In this document: in pieces, positions 54,840 through 64,000 of the stretch | Position numbering within the stretch: position 1 is the first letter of the stretch | Layout of the letters: every line of letters begins with the position of its first letter | From: Berberis thunbergii | Lineage: Eukaryota; Streptophyta; Magnoliopsida; Ranunculales; Berberidaceae | DNA length: 64,000 nt | Reading direction: 5' to 3' | Assembly (NCBI GenBank): GCA_003290165.1 | Contig: QNQO01006953.1 | Location: forward strand, 1-64,000 | The notes under the pieces: model-generated | Seen by the model: only the letters and a program-made list of their open reading frames with translations | Told to the model about the DNA's origin: nothing | Databases searched by the model: none | Translations under genes and position numbers: made by a program

Positions 54840-56755
54840 GGTTGTTCCACTCTCTGGCTTCCATCGGGATGAACAACTAGGGTGTCTGTTGGGTGTGGGG
54901 GCTATGTTGTCTGACTGGCCAGTTCGAGGGTCCAGGGGATTGGCAGATGTAATGCTTTTTCGCCGTTGCGAAGTTAGAATACTTCTCCTTTGAAGGCTTG
55001 AAAGTCATCTGCTCGCTTTGAGGACATCTGTAAGTTCCTTTTATTTTTTTATTTATATTTGTCAGTGTCTGACTCATTCATTGTCTCTGACTAGGGGTGC
55101 CCAACTATATTGTCCTCTCTCCTGAAAATGAGAAGATTTAAGTTGGTTTTTTTGCCTTGTCGTTGATGCCAATTCTGAAAGTTATCCATCCAGATAATAT
55201 CAGACGGATTGGATTATTTTCTAGTAAGGCTGGTGACGTGGGGAGTGCCTGTCGGTTCTTCTTCAGGTTTAGAGGCGCATACACCTGGGTCTCATAAGAG
55301 GAAGGTGCCAAAGTTGCCTAAGTTGCCTAGCCTTCAGAGAAGAATGCCTTGGAGGGATTGCAACTTACTCCCCCTTGCCGTTCTAAAAGGCACAAGTTGG
55401 GGTCCACTCCTCTTCCCGTTGCTCCCCAGGGCGGGGAGAGTGACGTTGTGAACCTGACCGTTGAAAAGGAGTCCCATGGGTCTTGGTCCGTTCTGAGATG
55501 AAAACGGAGTGACCGCCATTGGAAATTGTTGTTCCCCTCCCTTTTATTGCGGAAGGTCAATCCACTCCTGAGAGCACCGCTCGTAACACTTCCCTAGGTC
55601 AAGGAGTTGAAGTTTTGTCTGAGCCTCCTTCCACTGTTGCGTCTAAGGGAAAGCAGGTCGTTGAGTCCTCTTCCCTGGGAAGTGCGGAATTGGCACATGG
55701 TCCCGGGGTTCTTCACACTGAGGCTAGGGTTAGCTTCCACACCTCGGTGTATACTGAGGTGGGTCATAGGGCTGCCACCGTTGATTAGATAAAGAGGAAC
55801 TTCTCTTGATTGGCTAACCACCTACCATTGGAGAAGGCGGCTTCGGAGGCACACATCACTGGCGGTTAGCAACTTCTGATGCTAGTAAGTTGACAACTTG
55901 GTCGTTTTGCCACTTAGTTTTTTCATTGCGCTTTATTATTTATAACCGCATGTTGTATTGTAATCAGGGGATGGCCCACTCGACCCATGCTGGCATGGCG
56001 GGCACTGAGGTAGAGGTTTTACGGGATAAGTTGTTTGCCTTAGAGACAAAGTTCGTCGACAGGAGGCCCAGCTTGCTGACGCCCGTAAGGAGATGGACTA
56101 GCTGACCGAGCAGTTGGCCGCTCAGGCCGATCTGGAGGCCTAGCTGGTTGAAACCCAGAGGGTTATGACCAAGTTGTTCAATTGTCTTTGGAATCCTAGT
56201 TGAAAGGGATCTAAGAGAGTATGGATAAAACCCAAGCTGCTCGAGCTAATATGTTTTTTGAACTGAAGGATGCTAAGAAATGATGGAGTCGGGCGATAGA
56301 TGAGCATACTGCGTTTGTTAAGCGTCTATCAAACGTCGAGAAGTCTATTACTGACTCCCAGAATGCGCTAATCAATGAGTGTGTCGAGGCAGTTCGCCTA
56401 AGGGGGGCTTCAGGAGGCCATTCGATGCAGCTTTTTTATCTTGCTCAAGAGCATATCCAAGATTGCTAGTCGTGACGAGGTGGCTTACGAGCTGGTGGTC
56501 TCTAAAGAGAGCCTGGCCAAAGCGGTTGGGAAGCTGAATAGCTCTAAGGCGGAATGGAAAGCTAGAGAGAAGGAGTTTATTATGCCTCGCGATGTTGTTG
56601 ATGGAAGGCTGGATCTAATAGATTATATCCAGAAGCATCAGAAGGATTGGGATCTCTCCGTTTACCAACCTCTTATTTATGCTTGTTCGAGGAAGCAGAT
56701 TATTCTTAATCTGGCCAGCGAGGTGGCTCGGAAGCTAGTCCGGGTGTCATAGAGA
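54840..56755 (+). pseudogene. Extra ORF of the Tat-like element, antisense to gag
   Basis: Degenerate coding in several frames. 55519-55788 is open with a Ser/Thr/Val-rich linker (STPESTARNTSLGQGVEVL). 56441-56752 is open and strongly helical (KESLAKAVGKLNSSKAEWKA), following coiled-coil-like pieces at 55970-56420 (EVEVLRDKLFALETKF). This fits the accessory ORF of Tat-lineage elements, with coiled-coil C-terminus. Function in the element is unknown. Many stops. Confidence 0.5.
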
Positions 56756-57830
56756 TGAGTGCCCATCCTATTGTCCCAGAGCCTGCTTCAGACTGCGTTT
56801 CCCATAAAGCTTCTTCTAACTATGTTCCTTCTGAACAAGCGGGTTTGTGTAACGATACAAAGAAAAAATATCAATGTGAAAATTTCCCTTTCTTTGTTTT
56901 CCTTTGTATCTGTCCATGTAGTTGTCTACTTACCATTTTTAATTTTTGGCTTAGGTTAGGCTGAGTAGGCGGGTATATATGCCCCCATCTGAAGTAGGGT
57001 TTCGGTTTAGACTGAAGTTTTTTCTTCACTTGTCTAAGCATATTTTGCGAACAGTAATAACTTAATCGGTTGTGAGCGTTAAGTTGTAGGATAGTCACAT
57101 TTGTTTGTACGGGTCGTGCTCCCTTGGTGACGTAATTATTGTATTCCTTAGTAGTTGATTCTGCATAGGAGTTATCCTCGTGCCGAAGACTGCACTTCCT
57201 TGTTGGTCTTTGACCTTCGTAGATATTAAGTTTCTTGGTATACCAACAGTCTTGTGTGTCTTGAGGAGGACTCTGAGTTTAATTGGGGTTGCATCTACCT
57301 TCGCGGTCTAGGCTCCATAATATGCCTCACCTCTAGATAGGAGTTAGGTTGTTGATGACTTTTTTCGCCCGAACGGGATAGACTCCTTGCATTTATCTAG
57401 CTCAACCCTTGAGAGGATTGAGCTAAGAAGGAGTAGTATCCACCCATCAAGGCTAGTCCTTCTACTTTGACCTCAATCATGAACATGAGTTAGGTTGCAG
57501 AGGGGCCTTCTTTGCATGAACAGGCTTGGTTTTTGTGCATATCTTGTCTATACTTCTTAGGTTTAGTCCTTCAGAGGAGCAGAGTTGGTAAAAGTCTTTT
57601 ACATTTGTAAAGACCGAACTTCTTAGTATACCTCAATCCTGAACAGGAGTTGAGTTGCCGGGTAACCATCTTTGCCCGAAAATGCTAGGCTCCTATGGTT
57701 CACTGGCTCAATCCTGAGGATGACTTGTGCTGGGATAACCTAGGTTACTTACACAACAAGTTGTCATGGCCTTCAGTAAGACTCGGTTCGGCCGTTTATG
57801 CATCATTTTGGTTCTTGTAGTCGAACCAGG

Positions 57831-58181
57831 TTATCTTAGGAGTGGTCTCCCTTGATCGTGCATGTCTCTCCGTTGAAAAGGTATTTGAGGCACTGGTGTG
57901 TGGAGACCATTGCCCCCATATGTGAAAGGGACATCCACTATCATAAACTTCGTCAAGAGAAATTTCGTTGGTTCCCCTACTCCTACTTGTAGGTTGATGC
58001 TCTCGACTGAGTAACTTCGAGTGCCACTGAAACCAACCATCACCTGGTTGTCCAACTTCACTTCCTCTTTTCTCAACTGCATCCTGCGAAATACTTCCAA
58101 AAACATGATATTGGTTGAGCTCTCGGTGTCCACCAACGACCTTTTGACGCCCCATTTTGATATGGCAATCGTGATAACCAA
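57831..58181 (-). pseudogene. Aspartic protease domain of the Tat-like element
   Basis: Open for 116 codons: KRSLVDTESSTNIMFLEVF contains the active-site block D-T-x with Glu where Gly is expected, followed by LDNQVMVGFSGTRSYSVESI and FLLTKFMIVDVPFTY. This is a retropepsin-like domain of Gypsy type. The active-site glycine change suggests loss of function. Confidence 0.78.
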
Positions 58182-58439
58182 GGCGTCCTTGTGTGGGAAT
58201 TAAACCCCTTGCATGTCCTACTCAGTGAACATCAGGTTCGGGGTTGGGTGTTCCACCCAAGCATGTTGGACTGGGCAGTCTTCGCTATGGGGACCTATCC
58301 GCAGCTCCCTGATTGCCCATTTCCTCGACCGCTTAGATTTTCCCGACCTGTCGTGTGCGCTACGCAGGACGTAGATGACGTTGCAACTTTTTCTCCGGCC
58401 TCTGGCTCCATTTCTTCTTTCTCTTGGGGACGTTTCTCA

Positions 58440-59410
58440 TCAGAATTCGTGAATTCTCCGAGTCTTCCCCTTAAAACCCAGCACTATCTCATTCTTGAGA
58501 CATTGGCAGTCCTGGGTGATGTGGTCGTGATCCTTGTGTAGGCACATTATTTGCCTTATCATGCCTAAAAGGATCGCTTTTGATCTTTGCAGGCTACTTG
58601 ATGTCCTCCCAATTTGTATGGCGGAGAGGATTTTGGCCAAGCTAGAGTTGAGTGGAGCGTACTTGGTGAACTTTGCTCCAACGTAGTTGGTGGCCCTATC
58701 GGGTTTGGCTTTGTCAGACCCTGTCTTGTTGTCGTTCCTCCTCCTTTTTTACTCGTCCTCCTCTTCGTGCCTTTTTTTTTCCATGTTTGGCCTTATTTGC
58801 GCCTCCTTTCTTGGCCGCCAACATCTCCTCCAGAGTGATGTATTTCTACGCACTTTTTAGCAAATCTGTCATAGCCCTGGGGGGTTCCAAGGTAAGGAAT
58901 TTATAAAATTGATCTCCTTGGAGGCTAAAAGTGAAGGCGGCTACCAACGTGTCATCGCTGCAACCTCGATCAGGGACAACTCCTCATTGAAATGAGTGAC
59001 ATACTCTTTGAGGTCTTGCTCCCCACAAATCTTGTGATAAACGTCTTCGCCAAGAGTTGGAATAAATCGATAGATCTTGGCTAGAGGTTGTGGAACCATG
59101 TCAGCGCGGCCTTTTTAGGTTGGTAGAAAAAGTTTGACACTGGATGGCCTTTGAACTTTCTTTGAGCGCCATCGCGTGATGGTAACGGTGCAAATGTTCT
59201 GACAGATCTGATGTTCTGTCATAGAACTTGAGCTTCGGCAGAACGAACTTCTTTGGAAGTGAAGCGCAGATGATCTCCTCCGAGAACGGAGAGACAGTGA
59301 GGTTGTACAAGACTCTCGGATTGGTTGCCCCTAGTCGTAGCAGGTTCCTCACCCTGGTACGATATATTTTTGGGCATGGTCCCCATGATCTTCGTCGTCC
59401 CTTAGGCTCT
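58440..59410 (-). pseudogene. gag remnant of the Tat-like element
   Basis: On the minus strand the gag core reads EEIICASLPKKFVLPKLKFY, then TSDLSEHLHRYHHAMALKES and KAIQCQTFSTNLKR (59101-59352). Later pieces in another frame read RFIPTLGEDVYHKICGEQDL and KEYVTHFNEELSLI. A cysteine-histidine block, CLHKDHDHITQDCQCLKNEI (58470-58560), corresponds to the 'C.....GH....C..L' knuckle-like motif of Tat/Athila-type gag. Several frame breaks. Confidence 0.78.
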
Positions 59411-59454
59411 CCCGCTGGTCGGTTCTTTGGTCCTCCTTAGGGAGATTTTAACTT

Positions 59455-60790
59455 TCCTGGATGCGTGCTCCCGAACATCCTCTTTTGTGTGGGATCTCCC
59501 CGGAGTTTAGATGTAAGTGGGTCGCTTGGTCTAAATTGAGTTTGTCTCTTACGGAAGGGGGACTGGGTATACAGAACCTATGGTATGTCCTTGAAGCATT
59601 TCGTCTCAAGGTGTTATGGAACTTGGCAAGCTCATCATTTCTCTGGACAACCTTTTTTGGATGGAAATATTTGGTAGATGGTACGCCGATGTGGAAATAG
59701 GTAGGTAAAAATGATAGGTCGCCTTTTGCTAAAGAGCTTCTCCCAATGCGGCATGTTTTGACATCAAATTCGACCTGGATGGTGGGTAAAGGCAAGATTA
59801 ATTTTTTCTAGCATAATTGGAATATTTCGGTGGTGTTCAAAAGACCTTTGGTAATGGAGAACCAGGGTGCTTGGCCGAGCATAAGGTAGGTGAAGGAAGG
59901 TGGTTTTAAAATCGTGGGTGCACAAGTTCGTGACTTGGCCATGAACTATATAACTTTTAATGCATATTTTCGTCGAGAGAGAGTTGGCAGCCACGGTATG
60001 GAGTCATTTTTATTCTATCTTTGAAGTTCATCATCGAAGACATGTGGAAGTGAGAACGCTTTTGGAGGTTTGGTTTCGTGGAGCAAGTAGAGATTCACAA
60101 GTTGGTATGTCATATTATGTTACTCGTATGATTGTTCTTGGGACTACGAAGACAAAAGAGTAAATGCAACTACAGTTATTGTAAGAGTGCGTTCATTCTT
60201 GCATTTGGTGTGTATTGTTTTTAGCCAAAACAGAGGAGTCTGAATGTTGTGGATATGCATAATTTAGGTTTGCCTATTAGGATGGTACAAGCAAAGCAGG
60301 TGAGAATGTTGCAATGGGAAGCGCCACTGTGTGGCTTTTGGGCTCTCAACGTCGATGGTTCCTTTTCTAAAGGCAAGGCGGCAGGGGGTATAATAATTCG
60401 AGATGCACAAGGAGCTTGCTTACAGACAGAGCAAATAGATTTTGGGCCAGGTTCGAGTAACAGGATAGATACTTTGGCGCTCTTGGCAGGTTTGAAAAGG
60501 TGTTGAAGCTTGGGCATTGCGCAGGTTGTTCAAATTGATTCTAAACTTGTTAGTGGTCGTTTGTTGGTGAAAATAGAATAACTTGGTTCTTACACAATGA
60601 ATGGGAGGAAATTAGAGAAGTGACCCAACATATCGATGTGGTTTTAGTGCACATTTTTCGGGAAGTAAAACGCGGTGGCAGCCGCCATAGCCGGTCTAGT
60701 GAAAAAGAAAGATCAGTCCAAAATTTTTGATAGTGATTCTTTGCCAAGAAAACCAAAAGCTCTCTTAAGATTAGACAAATAGGGTAGAAC
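59455..60790 (+). mobile_element. 3' fragment of a second L1-type LINE
   Basis: Begins in the C-terminal part of RT (KLSLSLTEGGLGIQNLWYVL at 59533-59590), continues to the region upstream of zf-RVT (SNSTWMVGKGKINFF near 59760-59810), then jumps to RNase H (60249-60730). Direct contact with the Tat-like gag at about 59445 shows that one of the two interrupted or recombined with the other. The zf-RVT zinc pairs are not visible, so there is an internal deletion. Confidence 0.75.
60249..60730 (+). pseudogene. LINE RNase H domain remnant (fragment 2)
   Basis: Open from 60249 to 60506: FWALNVDGSFSKGKAAGGII, IRDAQGACLQTEQ and LALLAGLKRC. These are the NVDGS, G-G-I-R-D and A.L.GL..C blocks of the plant LINE RNase H. 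After a stop, QIDSKLVSG (the E/Q-D-S..lV block) and a HIFREVKRGG-like block follow. Inactive. Confidence 0.78.
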
Positions 60791-60942
60791 TTATGTTCGG
60801 CGGCCTTGGTAGGAATTTTGCATGTATATGGTAACAGGTAAAGTCGTAATGTACCCTCGCTTATTTGCTAAGTATTTACAAGTTAATAAAGGTCTAGCAT
60901 CTCAAAGTTGTACCTTCACTCTGGAGGTTAAAAAAAGATATG

Positions 60943-61140
60943 AATGGTTGATTTAACCATCACAATATTGTGACTTCACAACTTTGTGTTGAGGGTTTTG
61001 ATAGATAATGAAAAATGATTGATTTTAACCATCATAATATTGTGACTGTCACAACTTCGTGTCCGAGAAATTTGATAGATGCGGAACATGATTGATTTTA
61101 ACCATCACAATATTGTGATTATCACAAATCCATGTTCAAG
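60943..61140. repeat. Three tandem units of about 73 bp
   Basis: Each unit has 'tgatt(g)attt(t)aaccatca.aatattgtga', 'cacaactt.gtgt' and 'gatagat'. Copies start at about 60943, 61015 and 61088. The 'tcacaatattgtga' part is a palindrome. Non-coding. Confidence 0.8.
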
Positions 61141-61555
61141 CTTGAACGCATACTTTACCCTTGAAAGTAAGATTTTTCATTTAATTATTTTTTTATTTTT
61201 TTTGTAAAAATTGAGCATCTTATGTCTTCGTTTGACACTTTTATGTGAAGCTTCGATTTGACTTGAAAATGGAGCATTTTGTACAACACCACCATCTAAT
61301 GGAGCATCAAGAGTTGAGAGCTGGAAATCATCAAGATCCTTTGAAAGCATGTCTTCTTCCACGTCGATTTTCAACTACAAAAGTTTTAATCTTGTTATCC
61401 GTCATCTTTAGAAGAATTTTCAACCATTTAAAGGATGGGATTTTCAGTGAGATGAACTTTCACCTAGACTTTGCTCATCAATGGGTTCTAAGGGTTTTTT
61501 GAGAGGATGGAGGTTGTGACACTGAAGTCTAATTAGTAAAAGAGTATGGCTAGAT

Positions 61556-61705
61556 GGCGAGGAAACCAGCGAGGGGAGTGAGGTGGAGGGAGGGGAACCA
61601 TTCCCTCCCCTCGGGATGTGCGCATTAAATTTTCTTGCACGCATCCTGAGAGGAGGGAATGGTTCCCCTCCCTCCACCTCACTCCCCTCGCTGGTTTCCT
61701 CGACA
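61556..61705. mobile_element. 150-bp foldback element, near-perfect hairpin
   Basis: The arms 61558-61622 and 61640-61702 are inverted copies, with the outer 51 bp perfectly matched (from cgaggaaaccagcgagggga inward) and a few mismatches near the 17-bp A/T-rich loop. The termini are TGGCGAGG and CCTCGACA. The element is G+C-rich in an A+T-rich setting. The 'tag' on both sides may be a 3-bp duplication. It is either a very young foldback MITE or a hairpin-RNA locus; the sequence cannot separate these. Confidence 0.85.
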
Positions 61706-61825
61706 TTTAGAATTCCCCTTAGTAAAAATCAGAAAATGACATGGGGTTCTTTTAGGTTTTAAATAACAAAGTATGAATTGACCCGTGTGGGTGATAGAAT
61801 TGTTTTTTTGGGGTTTAAAACAAAA

Positions 61826-62040
61826 GGTTTAGAATCTATATAAGAGGGGAGATGTTCCAAATCAAAACCTTCGATATATGCAATAGTATACATGCTAATG
61901 CCCTTGTGTATGCAATAGTATATGAGGGAAGGTATAGTTATATGCAAAGGTTTAGAATCTATATAAGAGGGAAGGTTTAGAATCTATATAAGAGGGAAGG
62001 TTTAGTATATGCAATAGTATACAGGCAAATGCCCTTGTGT
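61826..62040. repeat. Short tandem/direct repeats 'ggtttagaatctatataaga'
   Basis: The unit ggtttagaatctatataagagggaa occurs at 61826, 61949 and 61974, together with repeated 'atgcaatagtata' and 'aatgcccttgtgta' blocks. It is a local duplication cluster without coding capacity. Confidence 0.8.
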
Positions 62041-62420
62041 AGGTCGGAACACTTAGTACGCACTAATTCAAACATTTGTTGATGATTTCAGTAGCTAAAA
62101 AATATATATTGAATGTTAAACATTTGTATGCTATCTAAAGATGAACCTTGACAAAACTTCAATACCCTTCGAGCAAAATCTCCTAAAATACGAAACACCA
62201 AGCAAACCAGAATATGAAGGAACCATTAAAGATAATCATGCTATAACACACGGGTACTATTCTCCTTGAAACATCTGATCTATGTGAAAATTGATATTGA
62301 TAAGTTTAGCATTGTTCTTATGAAGAAGACGACTTGATAACTTTCATAACTATAGTTGGATTGTATTTTATTTTTGTTAATTTAAGAGACCTACTATATT
62401 ATTAAGGACAGGTTAAACTT

Positions 62421-62694
62421 GGTTAATTGGCTGATGTGTCAGTTTTATCTTGTGAGGAGAATACAAGCAGATCCTAGCTCCTTGAAGCAGGGAATCTGGA
62501 CACTTCACACCCAGGTGCTGATATTCGAGGACATCATAAGGTCGGAATTCAGAAAATAACTAATAAAGATTAATTGGCTGATGTGCCAGTTTATCTAGTG
62601 AAAAGCATACACGACGATTCCAATCTGAACTCTTCACACCCTAGGTGCTTATATCCGGAGCACATCATAAGGTTAGAATTCAGATAATAACTAC
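62421..62694. repeat. Tandem duplication, about 145-bp unit
   Basis: 62421-62567 and 62568-62694 share 'attaattggctgatgtg.ca', 'cttcacacc.aggtgct', 'catcataaggt.ggaatt' and 'cagataataact' in order. The copies differ by several substitutions and small indels. Confidence 0.8.
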
Positions 62695-62894
62695 TTAAAG
62701 CACACTGTAAAATTATAAGAGTATCGACTCGGCCTGATAGATCAGTGACCTAGCGTAGGTGAGAACTAACTCAACATTGACAGGTTGCAGGTTTATAAGA
62801 TTACATAACTGCCAAACCATAACTATAATCATAACCATAATCACCAAATAATAGTGAGATTGTAACACACTTGTGTGGGCGAGCTCTGATACTG

Positions 62895-63790
62895 ACATGC
62901 TATCAAAAAAGGTTATAGTAACACGTCGCCTGGATGAGGAAAAATGATGTTCTACTTATGTGCGAAGTTGAATCCCCTTGATACAACGCATTATAAAGTT
63001 GTACAGATCTTTAGACCAAAGCGGACAATCTTGTATCATGTGGATCGAGTCGTTACATAATGAAAATAGAGTCGGATCCAGTTAGAAGTGTGTCAACAAA
63101 AATGTTGGCTCCCTAAGAGGGCTGAAATATATGCAACTCAAAATACTCCATAATACAAAATTATACAAAATTCAATTTTGTACCATCTAGATCATGTCGT
63201 CCCAGAGATGCTACTAACAAAATTAAGCAGAATTCAAAATACTCCGTAATACAAAATCTACCGCGTAGTAAATCTCGAGGGAAAAAAGCAAAAATAAAAA
63301 ATGATCAACTAACATTTGAAATGATGAGAATGAAAGTAAAAATGTGATCCTCACATGACCAAATGACATTGATAGTAAAATCTCATGAGATTGTAACAAC
63401 ATCATATAGATGTTACAGTGAACACTGAATAGGAATTTGAATTCCAGATGAAAGCTCGAGTCCTCACAATTAAATAAAAAAAGTGCAGTGTTGAGTGTTG
63501 GGCATCTGGCACTGCAGAAACAGAATTTCTGGATTATGGATATGAAGACCCTGCTCATACAAAGCTAGTCAGCCTAAACTGCTAAAACTTAAATAGGGAA
63601 ATTTTCTCCTACGAAGAATTGTATTGCATTATTACCTGCTAATTAGAAACAAGCTTCACATAAGTTATGCACAACCTACATACACCAAAAGTTTCACTAG
63701 CTTAGGAATTAATTAATAACTAGATAATACATGGTCGAGTGAGAATCAAACCAGAAAATGTAATAAGTCAAAAAGTCTACTTCAATAAAA
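62895..63790. other. No supported gene; possible intron and 3' exons of the right-edge gene
   Basis: AT-rich. If the exon at 63836-64000 is real, its following introns and exons on the minus strand would lie here. I could not place them; the short open stretch on the minus strand at 63223-63558 has no recognised motif. Confidence 0.3.
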
Positions 63791-63835
63791 AAAAATTTAA
63801 TAAAAATTAAAAGGAAAGGTACATTGACTGCATAC

Positions 63836-64000
63836 CTCGAGGAGTGGAATTAAACCCGCAGTTAGTCAAATGCTTTGCCAGGGCCTCTCCTAATTCTTGT
63901 TGCCAATTTGGTGTAGCCTTGGTTTCATCCACTGGTTGTACATATGCTGTTTCAGTCTTCAGATTTACACTAGCAGAAGATACCTGCGGCTGTTCATACA
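63836..64000 (-). CDS. Probable internal exon of an unidentified gene (partial)
   Basis: On the minus strand, 165 bases at the right edge are open in one frame and end at CTCGAG followed by a good donor (GTATGCAG). The frame reads YEQPQVSSASVNLKTETAYV, then QPVDETKATPNWQQELGEAL and AKHLTNCGFNSTPR. The composition (no low complexity, clean splice donor, no transposon match) looks like a host exon of a hydrophilic protein. I do not recognise the family. It extends beyond the window. Confidence 0.5.

Larger units (their letters stand above)
53995..59445 (-). mobile_element. Truncated Tat-lineage-like Gypsy element without pol
   Basis: On the minus strand gag (59350-58440) is followed by protease (58181-57831). 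On the opposite (plus) strand lies an extra ORF region (about 54840-56750), followed toward the left by an LTR (about 53995-54600). Gag-protease plus an opposed ORF before the 3' LTR is the layout of Tat-lineage elements such as Grande and Retand. The RT/RNase H/integrase block expected between 57830 and 56750 is absent. The right end is cut at about 59445 by LINE sequence, so the 5' LTR is missing. The lineage is inferred from order and motifs. Confidence 0.65.

Overview
This is nuclear DNA from a plant, most likely a eudicot. It is AT-rich, has spliced genes with GT-AG introns, and holds plant-specific gene families, chromovirus LTR retrotransposons, L1-type LINEs with a plant RNase H domain, many hAT-like MITEs, and a plastid 16S rDNA insertion inside an intron. 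The species cannot be read from the sequence. Most of the window is transposon debris. Two host genes are clear and one more is probable.

Layout. 1-5,800: a long (TTA)n microsatellite, a long-TIR element (476-1728), a hAT-like MITE (2191-2567), a SINE-like piece and a 659-bp TIR element (4875-5533). 5,800-6,208: the last two coding exons of a nucleotide-sugar transporter of the CMP-sialic-acid-transporter-like group, + strand. 7,750-8,735: a divergent tandem duplication. About 8,770-28,090: one degenerate L1-type LINE on the + strand, broken open by a 1.5-kb hAT-like element (9743-11259) and two Ty3/Gypsy chromoviruses (11874-17232 and 17953-23489). The second chromovirus itself holds a Tourist-type MITE (19361-19647).

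28,215-47,571: a hAT MITE, then a complete 10-exon KUP/HAK/KT potassium transporter gene (KUP7-like), + strand. Its 8.9-kb first intron is packed with transposons. One is a hAT-like element carrying a multi-exon fragment of the succinate dehydrogenase iron-sulfur subunit gene, itself invaded by another hAT that carries LINE sequence. Another is a minus-strand LINE fragment cut by two hAT MITEs. Intron 8 holds an old plastid 16S rRNA fragment. The KUP7-like reading frame has one net missing base in an A-run of exon 3, so the gene as printed would stop after 222 of about 841 codons. This is either a real pseudogenising allele or a homopolymer sequencing error.

48,000-64,000: a small LTR element with a 75-bp tandem repeat array and two primer-binding sites; a truncated Tat-lineage-like Gypsy element (gag and protease on the minus strand, an opposed extra ORF on the plus strand, pol absent); a 3' LINE fragment (RT end, RNase H); a near-perfect 51-bp-arm hairpin; several short tandem duplications; and at the right edge part of a probable minus-strand exon of an unidentified gene.

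No operon-like or defence-like system is visible. The notable biology is the nested transposon stratigraphy, most layers of which carry readable target-site duplications, the capture of a mitochondrial-protein gene fragment by a non-autonomous DNA transposon inside a potassium-transporter intron, and the single-base lesion in that transporter.
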